A stretch of 23,097 bases of DNA from CAZJCK01 sp964544635 (GTDB lineage: Bacteria > Zixibacteria > MSB-5A5 > GN15 > FEB-12): positions 1-23,097 of the forward strand of contig CAZJCK010000057.1 of NCBI GenBank assembly GCA_964544635.1, given 5' to 3'. The translations under genes were made by a program, and so were the position numbers. Every line of letters starts with the position of its first letter. The first letter of the stretch is position 1. Shown piece by piece: positions 16,119 to 23,097 of this stretch. The notes beneath the pieces were generated by a model. That model searched no databases, had not been told where the DNA came from, and saw only the letters and a program-made list of their open reading frames with translations.

Positions 16119-17055
16119 TCACGTCCCGGCTTTCCATTTCGCCCTGAAACAGTCAGGGGTGAATATTGACTTCCACCTGCGGAAATATTTCCGCCACGCC
16201 GAAGTCTCGATTCACCACTTTGACAGTTTCATGGAGCTTGTGCGGATCTGTCAGCGTTTCCCGGTCGACGCCGTTATCATCGGCGGCTACACCGACCTGC
16301 TCACGGAGATTAACCTGCTCCGCCAGGTCAAGGACAACGTCTTCATCTCCATCATCCCGACCGTCCTCTACCACCCCTCGCCCGACGAAAACCTGGTCAT
16401 CGCGGCGTATGAGAACGGTGCTGAGGATGTCATCGGCGGCGCCTGGATGGACAAGATGGTGGAAGTGCGCATCCGCCGCGTAATCGAGCGCAACCGCCGC
16501 GACCTGGCCGTCAATCCCTCGACCCGCCTCCCCGGACCGACCATCATCGAGCGCGAGATCAACCGGATGCTCGATATCTCGCAGGACTTCGCCGTGCACT
16601 ACGCCGACCTGGATAATTTCAAAGCGTACAATGACTTTTACGGATATGCCTACGGTGACCGGGTCATCCGTCTCACCGCCCGCATAATTAAAGATATCGT
16701 ATTTGATCTGTGTCCCGGCGGCTTTGTCGGCCACATCGCCGGGGATGACTTTATTTTCGTCACGCCACCGTCGCAAATCGACGCGGTCTGCTCGAATATT
16801 GTTCGGACGTTTGACCAGTTGATACCCTACCAGTATGAACCCGAAGACCGGACCCATGGCGAGATCATGACGCGCAACCGCAAGGGAGAACTCGAGACCT
16901 TCTCACTGCTCTCAATCTCCATAGCTGTCCTGATCAACCGTCACGGTACTTTCAAGCATATCGGCGAGATGTCGAAAATGCTGGCGGACTTGAAGAAGGC
17001 GACGAAGGCGATGGACGGCTCGAACTACATGGTCGAGCGAAGAGAGAAATACTGA
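16057..17055 (+). CDS. Pseudo-receiver plus degenerate GGDEF domain protein
   Basis: About 332 residues. The N-terminal half has a receiver-like alternating pattern (VPAFHFAL, FPVDAVIIGG, VFISIIPTVL, AAYENGAEDVIGG), but the phospho-acceptor position in VDAVIIGGYTD is Gly rather than Asp. The C-terminal half is GGDEF-like: VHYADLDNFKAYNDFYGYAYGDRVIRLTARII, then HIAGDDFIFV, so the active loop reads AGDDF (16738-16752) instead of GG(D/E)EF. It may be a c-di-GMP-related sensor without cyclase activity. The start is unclear. Domain homology begins before GTG 16159, so translation should start inside xerD: TTG 16057 (with GGGAT upstream) or ATG 16003. A neat AGAGGA at 16104-16109 has no in-frame start. 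The stop is one base from the stop of the convergent GT39 gene. Confidence 0.75.
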   Translation: MPNTKGTTLENWPDVKEDKFDHVPAFHFALKQSGVNIDFHLRKYFRHAEVSIHHFDSFMELVRICQRFPVDAVIIGGYTDLLTEINLLRQVKDNVFISIIPTVLYHPSPDENLVIAAYENGAEDVIGGAWMDKMVEVRIRRVIERNRRDLAVNPSTRLPGPTIIEREINRMLDISQDFAVHYADLDNFKAYNDFYGYAYGDRVIRLTARIIKDIVFDLCPGGFVGHIAGDDFIFVTPPSQIDAVCSNIVRTFDQLIPYQYEPEDRTHGEIMTRNRKGELETFSLLSISIAVLINRHGTFKHIGEMSKMLADLKKATKAMDGSNYMVERREKY

Positions 17056-17073
17056 ATCAGTAAATACTGATTC
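17054..17073. repeat. Perfect inverted repeat at the convergent gene junction
   Basis: GAATCAGTA and TACTGATTC are perfect 9-base arms around AA. The element covers the end of the TGA stop of the plus-strand gene and the entire stop codon of the minus-strand gene. It is AT-rich with no T-run, so it is a doubtful bidirectional terminator or a chance palindrome. Confidence 0.5.
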
Positions 17074-19225
17074 CCTGTTGCTGCAGGTGATTCAGCATGA
17101 CGTTGGCCGGGCGATAGTCAGGCGCCAGGTCGAGGCATTGCTTGAGGTGTACCCGGACCGAATCAACCGGTCCGTCCGACTCAAGGAATCCCGCCGCCAG
17201 CAGGTGGTGCGCCTGGAAGAAGTCGGGTTGCTGCGCCACGGCGTTTTGCAACGGTGCAATCGCTTCGGTGAATCGACGAGCCTGAATCAGCGACAGGCCG
17301 CGATTAAAGTGCGCCGAGGCATCCGGTTCGCTTAGCGACCTGCCCTGCCGCCACAAGCGATCGGATTCGTCGAAGCGACCTGTCCGGCTGAAGAAGACCG
17401 AGGCCCCGAAATAGCGGGAAGCATCATCGGGTGCGTACGCAATCGCCTGCTGCCAGTGAAGCGCCGCCGAATCCAACTGTTCGACTTGCGCAAACAACAG
17501 CGCCATATTCTCGTGCGTCTGTGCCAGGTTGACTGAATCGACGGTTGTACTCCGCTCCATGCTCAGACGGTAGAGTGTCAGGGCGGTGTCATACTGTTCC
17601 CGACGGTGATACACCATGCCGAGATTGGTGTAGGCCGGGCCGTAAGCCTGGTTGAGCCGGATTGCCGTCCTGAAATCCGTTATCGCCTCTTCCGTCTTAC
17701 CGAGTTGCAGTCGGGCATGGCCGAGGTTGTTGGCGATCGACGCCGACTGGGGAAACTCACGGTATGCCTTTTCATACTCACGTTCGGCGGCGCGCCAGTC
17801 GCCGATCTTTTCATACCGCAGGCCGTTATTGAAGTAGATCTGGAACTCCGAGGCTCGACCGATGTCATACCACGTCATGTTACACAGCACCAGCGCTGCC
17901 ACGGCCACGGCCGTGACCGGCAACACCGGTTTGAGTCGCTTCTCTCGAACCAGCGCGATTGCCCGCACGACTCCTGCGGCCGCCAGGACGATCAGGAAGG
18001 GCACCAGCGGCAGGCGGTGTCGTGCCGTGACAAGGAAGAGAACAATCGACGGTATGTAACCGATGATGAACAAATAGACCGGCAGCAGCCTGCGCCGGTC
18101 GGCACGGGTCAACACGAATCCGACGATCGCAAGCGGAAGCAGCAGGCCAAACGGGAAGGCGACAGGTCCATCCCACACCAGGAGCGAATACAGCACCGAG
18201 TAGTTGCGCTGGTAGTAGATGTCAGCGTTGTCGGAATTCTCGAAGCCGCTGAGCAGGTATACCGTCTTGCGCCAGACCAGTGAAATAAAATCACCCGGGT
18301 GTGAGAGAATGAAGTCGAACGCTTTGTCGCTCCAGTATGACGATTCCTGCGCCGGTGACAACGGTCTTCCCATTTCCGACTCGGCGGCGTTTTCAGTTAC
18401 CGACTGAAACTGACGCCAACTCACCGATTCGTCGAGATCGACATCCGGCATCAGCATGGTCAAACCGTCCGCCACCGGGTTGTTACCCAAATACAGGTTT
18501 ACGCCGCCCTGCGATGAGATGAGTATGAACTCGTCGGTCTTGGCATAGTTGCGCGCGGTTACACTGAACACGACAAGGCAGACACCGACCGCCAGCGACA
18601 CCGGCAGCAACAGCCGCTTAAGCGGCATCTTGTCGCGATGTTCCCACCACAACCAGATTGCCAGCAACGGCATGACCAGGAGAATGTTCGGTCGCGAGAT
18701 CGCCGCCAGGCCGAACAGTATGCCGGTCAGTATCCAGTCGAGCGGTCGCGTGGAATCTCGATGCTCCAGCAGCCGCGCCATAGCCCAGCAGATGAAGAAC
18801 AGGAAGATAACCGGGATGAGAAACGACGTTTCATAGAACACCAGCACGCCGTACAGGGCGTAGGCCGCGCCGCTGATGATCGCCACGGTGCGACCGAACA
18901 GGTTCAAACCGATCCGATAAATAAACAGCGTCGTGCCGATCGACAAGACCGACTGCAGCAATTTCGACCAGAAGACCGACGAATCGGTTATCCATGCCGG
19001 CAGCGCCAGAAAGTAGGGATAAAGCGGCGCGCGAAACCACGCCCCTTCGCCAAGAACGGGACCGTCGAGAATGGCGTGCGCCCATTCCCAGTGCCACTTT
19101 TCGTCGACGATCGGGACGCTAAACGTGGGATCGCGACTCAACTCAAGCAGATAGACGGCCCGGACGGCGAATGCCAGCCCGGCCAGAAGCCAGGCGATAC
19201 GGTGCTGTTTGTCGAGCAGCTTCAC
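17057..19225 (-). CDS. GT39-like membrane glycosyltransferase with C-terminal TPR domain
   Basis: 722 residues. The first part (about 1-445) is a GT-C membrane enzyme of the ArnT/PMT/RgtA type with about ten helices. The first extracytoplasmic loop has the acidic VDEKWHWEWA followed by the conserved FRAPLYPYFLAL motif typical of polyprenyl-phosphate-sugar transferases. Later TARHRLPLVPFLIVLAA closes the membrane domain. From about 470 to 722 it carries TPR repeats (NNGLRYEKIGDWRAAEREYEKAY, NNLGHARLQLGKTEEAITDFRTAI, TNLGMVYHRREQYDTALTLY and others). The start is GTG 19225 and has no strong ribosome binding site. A 10-bp hairpin separates it from the OPT gene upstream. It probably glycosylates lipid or protein outside the cytoplasm, with the TPRs binding a partner; neither is visible in the sequence. 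Confidence 0.85.
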   Translation of the reverse strand: MKLLDKQHRIAWLLAGLAFAVRAVYLLELSRDPTFSVPIVDEKWHWEWAHAILDGPVLGEGAWFRAPLYPYFLALPAWITDSSVFWSKLLQSVLSIGTTLFIYRIGLNLFGRTVAIISGAAYALYGVLVFYETSFLIPVIFLFFICWAMARLLEHRDSTRPLDWILTGILFGLAAISRPNILLVMPLLAIWLWWEHRDKMPLKRLLLPVSLAVGVCLVVFSVTARNYAKTDEFILISSQGGVNLYLGNNPVADGLTMLMPDVDLDESVSWRQFQSVTENAAESEMGRPLSPAQESSYWSDKAFDFILSHPGDFISLVWRKTVYLLSGFENSDNADIYYQRNYSVLYSLLVWDGPVAFPFGLLLPLAIVGFVLTRADRRRLLPVYLFIIGYIPSIVLFLVTARHRLPLVPFLIVLAAAGVVRAIALVREKRLKPVLPVTAVAVAALVLCNMTWYDIGRASEFQIYFNNGLRYEKIGDWRAAEREYEKAYREFPQSASIANNLGHARLQLGKTEEAITDFRTAIRLNQAYGPAYTNLGMVYHRREQYDTALTLYRLSMERSTTVDSVNLAQTHENMALLFAQVEQLDSAALHWQQAIAYAPDDASRYFGASVFFSRTGRFDESDRLWRQGRSLSEPDASAHFNRGLSLIQARRFTEAIAPLQNAVAQQPDFFQAHHLLAAGFLESDGPVDSVRVHLKQCLDLAPDYRPANVMLNHLQQQGISIY

Positions 19226-19233
19226 GAAAAGTT

Positions 19234-19257
19234 AACCGGGGCCATCAGGCCCCGGTT
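19234..19257 (-). terminator. Hairpin between OPT and GT39 genes, terminator or attenuator
   Basis: AACCGGGGCC (19234-19243) and GGCCCCGGTT (19248-19257) form a perfect 10-bp GC-rich stem with a 4-base loop. On the minus strand it follows the OPT stop by 7 bases and is followed by AACTTTTC, then the GTG start of the GT39 gene. The T-run is short and interrupted, so termination may be partial. Confidence 0.5.
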
Positions 19258-19264
19258 CCAGATC

Positions 19265-21265
19265 TTACGCTTTCGGTGGCGCTGAAAGTTTCTTCAGGCC
19301 ACGGAACGACAGCCAGCCGAGGACAGCCGCCAGGCCGAAGAACATGATGAGCGACAGCCAGGGTCCGAACGCGCCCGTCAGCGTGTTCATCATACCGTCA
19401 TGTTCGTCGTAGAACGTCTGGTAGCTGCCCCAGAAGGCGATCATGCCGGCCACGATGACGCCAATGAGGGCGTCGCCCGCCACAATTCCCGACGAGAACA
19501 GGATGCCGCTTTCGCGACGGACCGGGAAGTCGTCCTTCCCGGAGAACCGCTGGACGATGGCTGCGACAAGACCGCCCGTCATAATCGGGGTCGACAGCGA
19601 CAGCGGCAGATACAGCCCGATCGCGAACGGCAGCGACGATACACCCAGCAGCTCCACGCCGAGTGCGATCATGGCACCGACAATGATCGGCGCCCACGGC
19701 AGGTTGGCGTTCATGACACCCTGCACCACCGTCGCCATCACATTGGCCTGCGGCGCCAACAGCGGCGCTCGCGTGGTGTCGGGTAGCTGGACAAAACCAA
19801 ACGCCTCGTTCAGGAAGTAAATCGTAAAGCCCATCGCCAGCGCCGGGAAGAGCAGGCCGATGAATTCAAGTAACTGTTGTCGCCACGGTGTCGCCCCCAG
19901 CAGGTAACCGGTCTTGAGATCCTGCGCGATATCTCCCGACATGCAGACAGCGATACAAACAATCGTGCCGACCGACATCGCGGTCACCATCCCGGTAACC
20001 CCCGACACCCCAAAATACACGAGAATGAGACAGGTGACGAGCAGGGTTGCGATTGTCATGCCCGACACCGGCGACGATGACGAACCGACAATACCGACAA
20101 TCCGCGCCGCTACCACCACAAAGAAGAAACCGAACATGACCGCCATGACCACACCGAGGATATGCAGCTCGGTGCCGGGGAGAATCCAGATGGCGATAAT
20201 GACGCCGAGTACGCCGAGCAGCACCCACTTCATCGGAATGTCCTTGTCGGTGCGGGGGACATCCTCACCGGCTGCCGTGGCGCCGGCGAACAGTTCACCA
20301 AACCCCTTCTTGAACGACGAGATAATCACCGGAATCGACTTGAGCAGCGACACGAAGCCGCCCAGCGCGACGGCACCGACGCCGAGATACTTGATATAGT
20401 AGCCGCGCAGCTGGGTCGAGTCCATGTCGGCGATCGGGATCTCGCCCGGGCTGATGATAATTCCCTCCGGCAACTGCAGACCGATGAACTTGATTAAGGG
20501 CGCTACCCCGAGGTAGCCGAGTACGGCGCCGGAGAGCATCCATGCTGCGATACGGGGGCCGATGATGTAACCGACACCCAGGAGCGCCGGGGTAGCATCA
20601 ATGCCAATCGTCCCGCCCTTCAGTACCCGCTGGAAGTCGTAGTTCACCGACTCCGACCAGCCTTTCAGCATATTCATGACAATCTTGTATGCAGCCCCGA
20701 GCCCGATACCGGTGAACACCAGCTTCGCTTTCGATCCACCCTCGTCACCGGCGACAATAATTTCGGCGCAGGCAGTGCCTTCCGGGAAGGTCAGACGGCC
20801 GTGTTCGCGATCAACGAGGTACTTGCGCAGGGGAATCATCAGGAGAATACCGAGTGAGCCGCCCAGCATGGCGAGCCAGAAGATCTGCATCTTCGTTACC
20901 TCATGAAAGTATCCCATCGCCGCCAGCTGTTCATTGGCCGACCAGATGAAGAATGCCGGGATAGTGAAGGTAATACCGGCCGCCAGCGATTCACCCGCCG
21001 AACCGATGGTCTGCACCATGTTGTTTTCCAGTACTGTCACATTCCGCTTGTACAGAAGGCGCAGCACGGCCATCGATATGACCGCCGCCGGGATCGATGC
21101 TGATACCGTCATGCCAAATTTGAGCGCCAGGTAGGCGTTGGCGACACCGAAGATGACCGATATCAAGGCGCCCAGGATGACTGATTTCCAGGTAACTTCT
21201 GCGATGTTCTTAGCGGCCGAAATGAACGGGCTAAAGGACTGGCTGTCTTGCTGTTGGCTGCTCAC
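19265..21265 (-). CDS. OPT family oligopeptide/metal-chelate transporter
   Basis: A 666-residue inner-membrane secondary transporter with about 14-16 helices, of the prokaryotic OPT type that imports small peptides or metal-siderophore complexes by proton symport. The N-terminus WKSVILGALISVIFGVANAYLALKFGMTVSASIPAAVISMAVLR is the family signature. NNMVQTIGSAGESLAAGITFTIPAFFIW, SGDIAQDLKTGYLLGATPWRQQ and SSLPFAIGLYLPLSLSTPIMTGGL are other strong family segments. The length is standard and no break is seen. The start is GTG 21265, well supported by GGGAGGG (21275-21269 on the minus strand) about 4 bases upstream. Transcription runs toward the GT39 gene, with a hairpin between. The substrate is not determinable. 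Confidence 0.94.
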   Translation of the reverse strand: MSSQQQDSQSFSPFISAAKNIAEVTWKSVILGALISVIFGVANAYLALKFGMTVSASIPAAVISMAVLRLLYKRNVTVLENNMVQTIGSAGESLAAGITFTIPAFFIWSANEQLAAMGYFHEVTKMQIFWLAMLGGSLGILLMIPLRKYLVDREHGRLTFPEGTACAEIIVAGDEGGSKAKLVFTGIGLGAAYKIVMNMLKGWSESVNYDFQRVLKGGTIGIDATPALLGVGYIIGPRIAAWMLSGAVLGYLGVAPLIKFIGLQLPEGIIISPGEIPIADMDSTQLRGYYIKYLGVGAVALGGFVSLLKSIPVIISSFKKGFGELFAGATAAGEDVPRTDKDIPMKWVLLGVLGVIIAIWILPGTELHILGVVMAVMFGFFFVVVAARIVGIVGSSSSPVSGMTIATLLVTCLILVYFGVSGVTGMVTAMSVGTIVCIAVCMSGDIAQDLKTGYLLGATPWRQQLLEFIGLLFPALAMGFTIYFLNEAFGFVQLPDTTRAPLLAPQANVMATVVQGVMNANLPWAPIIVGAMIALGVELLGVSSLPFAIGLYLPLSLSTPIMTGGLVAAIVQRFSGKDDFPVRRESGILFSSGIVAGDALIGVIVAGMIAFWGSYQTFYDEHDGMMNTLTGAFGPWLSLIMFFGLAAVLGWLSFRGLKKLSAPPKA

Positions 21266-21293
21266 GCGCCCTCCCTGTTGATCGGTGAAGACT

Positions 21294-21323
21294 ATTATCC
21301 GGCAATAAGGTGATGGCCGCCAA
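21294..21323 (-). promoter_or_regulatory. Possible promoter for the OPT gene
   Basis: On the minus strand TTGGCG (complement of 21318-21323) and GATAAT (complement of 21294-21299) are 18 bases apart, about 30 bases upstream of the GTG start. The match is moderate. A TTGACT lies further upstream (complement of 21328-21333) but its spacing to a -10 is about 19-20. Confidence 0.35.
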
Positions 21324-21348
21324 CTGAAGTCAAGTCATAAGTCATCCC

Positions 21349-21500
21349 GATGCGAGTCGAGTCACGTGCCACGATCTCTGTGCTCGTGACAGTGGGGCGT
21401 CCACAGTAGCCGGAATCTCAAGCCCGCCGAAGGCGGGTGCAGAGTTCCGGGAATCCCTACAGGTCAACGCCGGCAGTCGATCGCCGCTGCCGCTCGCATC
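21349..21500. repeat. Nested inverted-repeat element
   Basis: The outer arms GATGCGAG (21349-21356) and CTCGCATC (21493-21500) are perfect complements. Inside, GTCACG (21361-21366) pairs with CGTGAC (21385-21390), and CAC/GTG inside that stem pair as well. CCGGAA (21410-21415) pairs with TTCCGG (21445-21450) around CTC/GAG and a perfect CCCGCC/GGCGGG hairpin (21423-21437). There is no coding content. It could be a miniature non-autonomous or REP-like element; a second copy was not found in the window. Confidence 0.45.
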
Positions 21501-21657
21501 GCAACTTCTGCGCCCGTCAATCATGCCGTTGTCGCATCATTCACGACAGTAATGACCACCCGGAAACGCCGTTCATGGCCCATTTCAACCGTCCGGAAAC
21601 TTTCTGTTGAACACCGGGAACAGACGCGCGTCGTACAGTGTAGAACATGTAGCAGTT

Positions 21658-21675
21658 GTACTGTGGGAACAGTAC
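21658..21675. repeat. Short perfect hairpin
   Basis: GTACTGT, loop GGGA, ACAGTAC: 7-bp perfect stem with a tetraloop, about 100 bases upstream of the promoter at 21773. It could be a dyad operator or chance. Confidence 0.35.
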
Positions 21676-21772
21676 CCCGTTGCTGCCCTGTCCGGATGGG
21701 GCAGGGTAAGGTAACCGATTGCAAAGACCTTTGACTCTAACCGATTTCTAACGAATTAGGTCCACAAACAGT

Positions 21773-21801
21773 TTGACACTGTTCCGTATAACCTGTATGC
21801 T
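21773..21801 (+). promoter_or_regulatory. Sigma70-type promoter for the T9SS-tail gene
   Basis: A perfect TTGACA (21773-21778), a 17-base spacer, and TATGCT (21796-21801, 4 of 6). Expected transcription start is near 21808, giving a leader of about 190 bases before TTG 21997. Confidence 0.58.
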
Positions 21802-21807
21802 GTGTTA

Positions 21808-21984
21808 AGCACAGCACAATCCTTTGTGACGATAGGATTGGGGATCTCCACACTACATACATTTTCCGATTCTCGACCAAAGAGATGACAAACAAGTAAC
21901 GTATTTCGGGTACGTTGCGGCGTTAGGACACACAGGATGTACGTCCGCCCGTAACGACCGAAACCTTTTTTCACTTCATCCCAT
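21808..21984 (+). promoter_or_regulatory. Structured 5' leader of the T9SS-tail gene
   Basis: Between the predicted transcription start and the Shine-Dalgarno there are: CAATCCT/AGGATTG (21817-21823 with 21834-21840), AACGTA/TACGTT (21898-21903 with 21911-21916), and CGTTA-GGAC pairing with GTCC...TAACG (21921-21929 with 21943-21956, one bulge). A CCTTTTTT follows at 21964-21971, so the last hairpin plus T-run has the layout of a leader terminator. No known riboswitch consensus was recognised. Confidence 0.4.
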
Positions 21985-21991
21985 AGGAGGT
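21985..21991 (+). promoter_or_regulatory. Perfect Shine-Dalgarno fixing a TTG start
   Basis: AGGAGGT ends 5 bases before TTG 21997. This is a full anti-SD match at near-ideal spacing. It decides the rare TTG start over the in-frame ATG at 22012, and the TTG also gives a complete signal peptide with its basic MTKR start. Confidence 0.85.
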
Positions 21992-21996
21992 GGACC

Positions 21997-22815
21997 TTGA
22001 CTAAACGTCTGATGCTGGTGATTGCCATCGCACTCCTCTTGTCGCCGACCCTGGCTTTGGCCGGTACGCACAAGCTGGTGGCGTCGAATGCAGTCGCCCA
22101 GGAAACCAACAACACAGTCGTGGTTCCCCTGGAGATTACCAACGAGGCCAATCTGGCGGCCATGGATATTCCGTTGCGGTACTCCGACGGCGTACGGCTC
22201 AAAACGGTTGAATTCGATGGCACCCGGGTCGAGAACTGGGACCTCCAGGCATACTATCATGAACCCGACAAGAATCGCTTCGTGATCGGACTCTTTCCGA
22301 AGATGAGTCACAACGGTGCTCCGGACCTCGAAGCCGGCAGCGGCCCGGTGGCGCGTCTGGTGTTTGAAATTACCGATCCGAGCGTGCAACAGATCGAACT
22401 GACCGACTACACTTCGGAATCGCCGAACCATCGGCTCATGTTCATCTATCACACCTGGGACGAGAACGGCCAGATTGGTCGTTTTGTCGAAACCCCGGAT
22501 TTCGGACGCACGGTAGTGGCGTTGAATGCGGCCAACAGTGGCAACCTGCCGACCGAGTACGCTCTGTCGCAGAACTACCCCAACCCGTTCAACCCGTCCA
22601 CGACTATCTCGTTTGCTCTGCCCGAAGCCAATCATGTGCGCCTGGACATCTACAATGTCCTCGGTCAGCAGGTGGAAACCCTGCTCGATCGCAACATGTC
22701 GGCCGGTCAGCACGAAATTGAGTGGAATACCGGAACTGCGGCCAGTGGTGTTTACTTCTATCGTCTCACTGCCGGAACTTTCAGTGAAACGAAGAAGATG
22801 ATGTTCCTGAAGTAA
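21997..22815 (+). CDS. Secreted protein with cohesin-like domain and T9SS-type C-terminal sorting domain
   Basis: 272 residues. The signal peptide MTKRLMLVIAIALLLSPTLALA is cut after residue 22. A beta-rich domain at about 26-140 (VVVPLEITNEANLAAMDIPLRYSDGVRLKTVEF...) resembles the cohesin-like fold seen in many FCB surface proteins. A linker leads to the C-terminal sorting domain at about 185-272: LPTEYALSQNYPNPFNPSTTISF, VRLDIYNVLGQQVETLL, and the final GVYFYRLTAGTFSETKKMMFLK. That tail is known from type IX secretion substrates and their relatives. The protein is therefore predicted to be exported and probably cell-surface attached or released. It is a single-gene unit with its own promoter, leader and terminator, consistent with high expression. 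Its binding partner is unknown. Confidence 0.9.
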   Translation: MTKRLMLVIAIALLLSPTLALAGTHKLVASNAVAQETNNTVVVPLEITNEANLAAMDIPLRYSDGVRLKTVEFDGTRVENWDLQAYYHEPDKNRFVIGLFPKMSHNGAPDLEAGSGPVARLVFEITDPSVQQIELTDYTSESPNHRLMFIYHTWDENGQIGRFVETPDFGRTVVALNAANSGNLPTEYALSQNYPNPFNPSTTISFALPEANHVRLDIYNVLGQQVETLLDRNMSAGQHEIEWNTGTAASGVYFYRLTAGTFSETKKMMFLK

Positions 22816-22909
22816 CACTCAGGGACGTAAGGAGGCGATTGCTTTAGCGTCCTGCGTTTTCTAAGTCAAGATTACACTCTCTTACGAGAGATTTGAAGTA
22901 AGCCAATTC

Positions 22910-22942
22910 AAAGGCCCTGCTTACTCCCGAGCAGGGCCTTTT
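22910..22942 (+). terminator. Rho-independent terminator after the T9SS-tail gene
   Basis: AAAGGCCCTGC (22910-22920) and GCAGGGCCTTT (22931-22941) form a perfect 11-bp stem with a 10-base loop, ending in TTTT. Two smaller hairpins precede it in the 3' UTR: GGACG/CGTCC (22823-22827 with 22848-22852) and CTCTC/GAGAG (22877-22881 with 22886-22890). Confidence 0.87.
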
Positions 22943-23097
22943 ACTATGTCGTTTCGCACGACCTGCACACGTCATCCCGTACTCCGTCCCGGACCCATTA
23001 TTCTCTTGGGCGTGATTGAAAACGTACTTTGCGACAGAAGTTCCTGCGGGCACTCTGGCCTGCACACATCCCTTGGCGTATGCTGGTTGCAGGAACA
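22943..23097. other. Right-end intergenic sequence, no gene seen
   Basis: 155 bases to the window edge without supported coding sequence or a clear promoter. A GTCATCCCG string at 22971-22979 also occurs at 21341-21349 beside the nested inverted-repeat element, which may hint at a shared intergenic repeat, but nine bases is weak evidence. Confidence 0.4.

Larger units (their letters stand above)
21266..21996. other. 731-base gene-free divergent intergenic region
   Basis: No supported gene lies between the OPT start (minus) and the T9SS-tail gene start (plus). The part next to OPT should carry its promoter. 21349-21500 holds nested inverted repeats. 21658-21675 is a hairpin. CTGCCC at 21683-21688 pairs with GGGCAG at 21699-21704. 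A consensus promoter is at 21773-21801, and its leader has two or three further hairpins. The 60-67-residue open frames here have no ribosome binding site and no recognisable protein features. Confidence 0.7.

Noticed and set aside
21552..21734. A 60-residue Arg/Cys-rich plus-strand open frame in the intergenic region.
   Set aside because: No Shine-Dalgarno; it covers hairpin sequence and its composition looks like translated noncoding DNA.
22829..22847. AAGGAGG in the 3' UTR followed by a possible TTG start.
   Set aside because: The TTG frame hits TAG after two codons and no other start follows at usable spacing; no gene.
22844..23065. A 73-residue minus-strand open frame at the right end.
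   Set aside because: It spans the strong terminator hairpin, has no ribosome binding site and shows no protein-like features.
23005..23097. A possible sigma54 promoter (GG and GC pairs near the right edge).
   Set aside because: The GG-to-GC spacing is off by one or two bases at every candidate.
1..23097. CRISPR array, insertion sequence, tRNA, rRNA or prophage.
   Set aside because: No regularly spaced repeats, transposase, integrase other than Xer, or recognisable RNA-gene sequence was found on reading both strands; single-copy repeats elsewhere in the genome cannot be excluded.

Overview
The window is GC-rich, gene-dense bacterial chromosome. It reads like a Gram-negative member of the FCB group, and candidate phylum Zixibacteria is my best guess. 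The support is a signal-peptide protein ending in a type IX secretion style sorting domain (YPNPFNPST motif, 22549-22812), an M28 peptidase with PA and PDZ domains, an OPT transporter, and a lipid A/LPS-type export and core glycosyltransferase cluster. The phylum is inferred from gene style, not from a marker gene.

Layout. (1) 1-1134: 3' part of a glutamate dehydrogenase gene, closed by a strong intrinsic terminator at 1162-1192. (2) 1264-10710, plus strand: a compact envelope cluster made of an M50 site-2-type protease, a LolB/DUF4292-like lipoprotein, an MsbA-like ABC exporter, a GT4, a GT9, a GT2 (WaaE/KdtX-like), a second GT9, and last a bifunctional (p)ppGpp synthetase/hydrolase (Rel). 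From the exporter onward most genes overlap by 4-23 bases, so they are probably one transcript. (3) 10707-12419, minus strand: an exported M28 metallopeptidase whose stop codon interlocks with that of rel. (4) 12591-17055, plus strand: behind a good sigma70-type promoter lie a zinc-ribbon/TPR membrane protein, a metal-efflux-type permease, ComF, a Xer recombinase and a pseudo-receiver/degenerate-GGDEF protein. (5) 17057-21265, minus strand: an OPT-family transporter followed by a GT39-like membrane glycosyltransferase fused to a TPR tail. (6) 21266-21996: a 731-base gene-free region with several inverted repeats, a consensus promoter and a structured leader. (7) 21997-22815: a small secreted protein with a T9SS-type tail, started by TTG behind a perfect Shine-Dalgarno, then a strong terminator and 155 bases with no recognisable gene.

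The genes work together mainly in region 2: the GT9/GT2/GT4 enzymes would build a lipooligosaccharide core, the MsbA-like exporter would flip it, and Rel sits in the same probable operon, so stringent-response capacity may be co-expressed with envelope synthesis. No complete, clearly new defence or mobile system is visible: no CRISPR, IS element, tRNA or rRNA. The most unusual points are the RFHD variant of the Rel synthetase motif, the pseudo-receiver plus AGDDF protein overlapping the recombinase gene, the structured leader at about 21808-21996, and the inverted-repeat intergenic elements.
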